Origin: Tenacibaculum caenipelagi
Lineage (GTDB): Bacteria > Bacteroidota > Bacteroidia > Flavobacteriales > Flavobacteriaceae
Assembly: GCF_004363005.1 (NCBI RefSeq)
Contig: NZ_SNYH01000005.1
Coordinates: 244,511-308,510 of the forward strand
DNA length: 64,000 bases
Reading direction: 5' to 3'
Position 1 is the stretch's first letter. Each line of letters starts with the position of its first letter. The notes under the pieces are model-generated. The model made no database searches and was not told the DNA's origin. It saw only the letters and a program-made list of their open reading frames with translations. Made by a program: the position numbers and the translations under genes. Positions 62,051 through 64,000 of the stretch are shown in pieces.

Positions 62051-63673
62051 ATGAATATCAAAAATATACTATATGCTCTTGTAGCCATATTAATACTTTC
62101 TTGTAGTAAAGATGATGAACCACAATTAAGCCCTGCTAAATTTTCAATAGATCAAAGTACAGTTGATTTTGATGAAGTGGAAATACCAACACAAAAAGAA
62201 ATCAAACTAACCGTTACTAATAACGGAGAAGAAGATTTAATTTTAAAAAACTACACTTTTTCAGGTTCAAATGCAACTGAGTTTACTGTTAGAGCAAGTG
62301 AAACAGAAGAAACTATCCAAGCAGGTAAAACGTATGAGTTTTCAGTAATCTTTAAACCTACAGAAGAAGGTAGCAAAACAGCAATACTTACCATTATCAG
62401 TAATATAGGTGAGCATAAAGTTAATATCTCAGGTAAAGGGACGCTAGAACCAGTTGCCATTTTTAATATTAACCCTGAGAGTAAAAATTTTGGTGATGTT
62501 GAAATAAATACAACAGCGGCAATAAACTTTACAGTAGCCAATACAGGTAATGCCGAACTAGTTATTTCAAAAATAACCTTAGAAGGAGCCAATGCAGATA
62601 CATATAACACTCCTAACAATTCGATTACTTTACAATCGAATGCTGCAACTGGTATTAAGGTTACATTTGCCCCTCTAAGTACAGGGAATAAAATTGCTAC
62701 ACTCTCTATTGCAACCAACGTTGGCACTTATACAGTTAACCTTGAAGGAAACGGCATTCCCGATCCCAATGCCATAGTTAATATCCCTGATGCCAATTTT
62801 AAAGCAAGTTTGCTAGCTCATGGAACAACTATAACAGGAGATGGTATTAGTAAAATAGACATCAACGATGATGGTGAAATACAGGTGAGTGAAGCTGAAG
62901 TATATAGTGGTACTTTAAACTGTAATGAACGTAATATAAGTGACTTGACGGGTATTGAAGCTTTTGTAAATATAAGTGTATTATTGGTTGGAAGAAATCA
63001 ATTGACCAATTTAGATGTTTCGAAAAATATAGATTTAACAATTATATCTTGTAATTCTAATCAACTAACCAGTTTAGATCTTTCGAAAAATGTAGCTTTA
63101 ACAAAGTTATATTGCATTTCCAATCAACTAACCAGCTTAAACATCAGTAAAAATGAGGATTTAACAGAATTATATTGCATTTCCAATCAACTAACTAGCT
63201 TAGATTTGAGTCAAAATGTGAATTTAGAATATCTATATTGTAAAAATAATCAATTTACTAGCTTAGACATCAGTAAAAATGAGGCTCTAATATATTTAGC
63301 TTGTCAATTCAATAAATTAACCAATTTAGATGTTTCAAAAAATGTGTATTTAAAATATTTATATTGCGATTCCAATCAACTAACCAGCTTAGACATTAGT
63401 AAAAATGTGAATTTAACAGAATTCTATTGTTTTTATAATCAATTAATCAGTTTAGATGTTTCGAAAAATGCGGCTCTAACAAGCTTATATTGCTATTCCA
63501 ATCAGTTAATCAGTTTAAACCTTGCCAATGGTAATAACAATGGTTTAACTTATATGAAAGCCCAAGACAATCCCAATTTAACCTGTATTCAAATAGATTC
63601 TAGCTTTACACCTCCTAATGATGGCTCTTGGAGAAAAGACGATACAGCGAGTTATAATACAAACTGCCAATAA
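62051..63673 (+). CDS. Surface lipoprotein: two ASH domains, EF-hand-like loop, Cys-LRRs (array member 4)
   Basis: 540 residues with the layout of member 2: C18-SKDDE signal; ASH domains ~31-130 and ~136-235; cap IVNIPDANFKASLLAHGTTI; loop DINDDGEIQVSE; about nine LRRs (~310-510; SNQLTSLNISKNEDLTELYCI) and a C-terminal CIQIDSSFTPPNDGSW block. The N-terminal half is very like members 2 and 5 while the LRRs differ, pointing to a conserved stalk with a variable recognition surface. Preceded by the perfect hairpin at 61981-62027. Confidence 0.87.
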   Translation: MNIKNILYALVAILILSCSKDDEPQLSPAKFSIDQSTVDFDEVEIPTQKEIKLTVTNNGEEDLILKNYTFSGSNATEFTVRASETEETIQAGKTYEFSVIFKPTEEGSKTAILTIISNIGEHKVNISGKGTLEPVAIFNINPESKNFGDVEINTTAAINFTVANTGNAELVISKITLEGANADTYNTPNNSITLQSNAATGIKVTFAPLSTGNKIATLSIATNVGTYTVNLEGNGIPDPNAIVNIPDANFKASLLAHGTTITGDGISKIDINDDGEIQVSEAEVYSGTLNCNERNISDLTGIEAFVNISVLLVGRNQLTNLDVSKNIDLTIISCNSNQLTSLDLSKNVALTKLYCISNQLTSLNISKNEDLTELYCISNQLTSLDLSQNVNLEYLYCKNNQFTSLDISKNEALIYLACQFNKLTNLDVSKNVYLKYLYCDSNQLTSLDISKNVNLTEFYCFYNQLISLDVSKNAALTSLYCYSNQLISLNLANGNNNGLTYMKAQDNPNLTCIQIDSSFTPPNDGSWRKDDTASYNTNCQ

Positions 63674-63693
63674 AGCTTCTTAAAAAAATATTG

Positions 63694-63740
63694 AATTGAT
63701 TTAAACTTTTTTGATTGAAGTAAAAAAGTTTAAACCAGTT
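63694..63740. terminator. Hairpin between array members 4 and 5
   Basis: AATTGATTTAAACTTTTT (63694-63711) pairs with AAAAAGTTTAAACCAGTT (63723-63740), with one wobble and one mismatch. It is a copy of the hairpin at 61981-62027 in a spacer that is nearly identical up to the next start codon. Confidence 0.7.
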
Positions 63741-63763
63741 CATCACACTATAAAATAAAAAAA

Positions 63764-64000
63764 ATGAATATCAAAAATATACTATATGCTCTTGTAGCCA
63801 TATTAATACTTTCTTGTAGTAAAGATGATGAACCACAATTAAGCCCTGCTAAATTTTCAATAGATCAAAGTACAGTTGATTTTGGAGAAGTAGCAATCCC
63901 AACATCAAAAGAAATCAAACTAACCATTACTAATAGCGGAGAAGAAGATTTAATTTTAAAAAACTACACTTTTTCAGGTTCAAATGCAACTGAGTTTACC
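63764..64000 (+). CDS. Surface lipoprotein, 5' end only (array member 5)
   Basis: An ATG at 63764 opens a frame that is still open at the window end (79 codons). MNIKNILYALVAILILSC followed by SKDDE and the start of an ASH domain (SIDQSTVDFGEVAIPTSKEI) are nearly identical in DNA to member 4. The array therefore continues beyond the window. Whether it carries LRRs cannot be seen. Confidence 0.85.
   Translation, partial: MNIKNILYALVAILILSCSKDDEPQLSPAKFSIDQSTVDFGEVAIPTSKEIKLTITNSGEEDLILKNYTFSGSNATEFT

Overview
The window looks like chromosomal DNA of a low-GC marine-type Flavobacteriaceae (Bacteroidota), perhaps close to Tenacibaculum. This is inferred from the gene set: a type IX secretion (T9SS) type B sorting domain paired with a PorP/SprF protein, lipoproteins carrying the Bacteroidota surface-export signature, repeated TAnnTTTG -7 promoter boxes, few Shine-Dalgarno sites, and AT-rich spacers. 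I cannot name the species. There are no rRNA genes, no insertion sequences and no CRISPR arrays. One tRNA, tRNA-Pro(UGG), is present.

Region by region. 1-5.8 kb: end of a DUF2851 gene, a nitroreductase-family oxidoreductase, a sodium:solute symporter, a tiny basic protein, a cupin, and a divergent LysE exporter/LysR regulator pair. 5.8-12.5 kb (minus): a five-gene unit (receiver-only regulator, HEAT protein, processive GT2 glycosyltransferase, LTA-synthase-like membrane sulfatase fused to TPRs, YaiO-type outer-membrane barrel) that reads as an uncharacterised envelope glycopolymer pathway. 12.6-15.4 kb (plus, divergent): Hpt protein, PAS histidine kinase and Rcp-type receiver, plausibly the phosphorelay for that unit. 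15.5-19.3 kb: peroxide defence (peroxiredoxin, thioredoxin, small acidic protein; divergent katG). 19.3-23.8 kb (minus): NtrC-like regulator without its DNA-binding domain, MscS channel, NatAB-like ABC exporter. 23.9-30.3 kb (plus): a MarR-headed beta-oxidation operon interrupted by an inverted-repeat-bounded four-helix-bundle gene.

30.5-38.2 kb is accessory: a PliI-like lysozyme-inhibitor lipoprotein, a META lipoprotein, tandem 131-bp repeats, a HEPN-type protein, a DUF418 membrane protein, and a Hachiman anti-phage system (hamA-hamB). The HEPN gene and hamA are each preceded by a copy of the same ~180-bp leader, so the region looks built from cassettes. 38.3-41.7 kb: copper/heavy-metal module (HMA-AraC fusion regulator, P1B ATPase, HMA chaperone). 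42-46.6 kb: Crp-like regulator, NDH-2-like dehydrogenase with a DJ-1/PfpI lipoprotein, STM3941-like protein, RidA, Asp/Asn hydroxylase-like protein. 46.7-47.9 kb: trxB and tRNA-Pro.

48-64 kb is a cell-surface region: PorP/SprF plus a 1,163-residue T9SS adhesin with near-identical 297-bp internal repeats, a TPR-TM-AraC membrane regulator, a propeller histidine kinase with a LuxR response regulator, and a tandem array of at least five paralogous lipoproteins (ASH domains, EF-hand-like loop, cysteine-containing LRRs). The array continues past the window end. The strongest candidates for undescribed biology are the 5.8-15.4 kb glycopolymer/phosphorelay locus, the shared-leader defence cassettes, the IVS-like element in the beta-oxidation operon, and the lipoprotein array.
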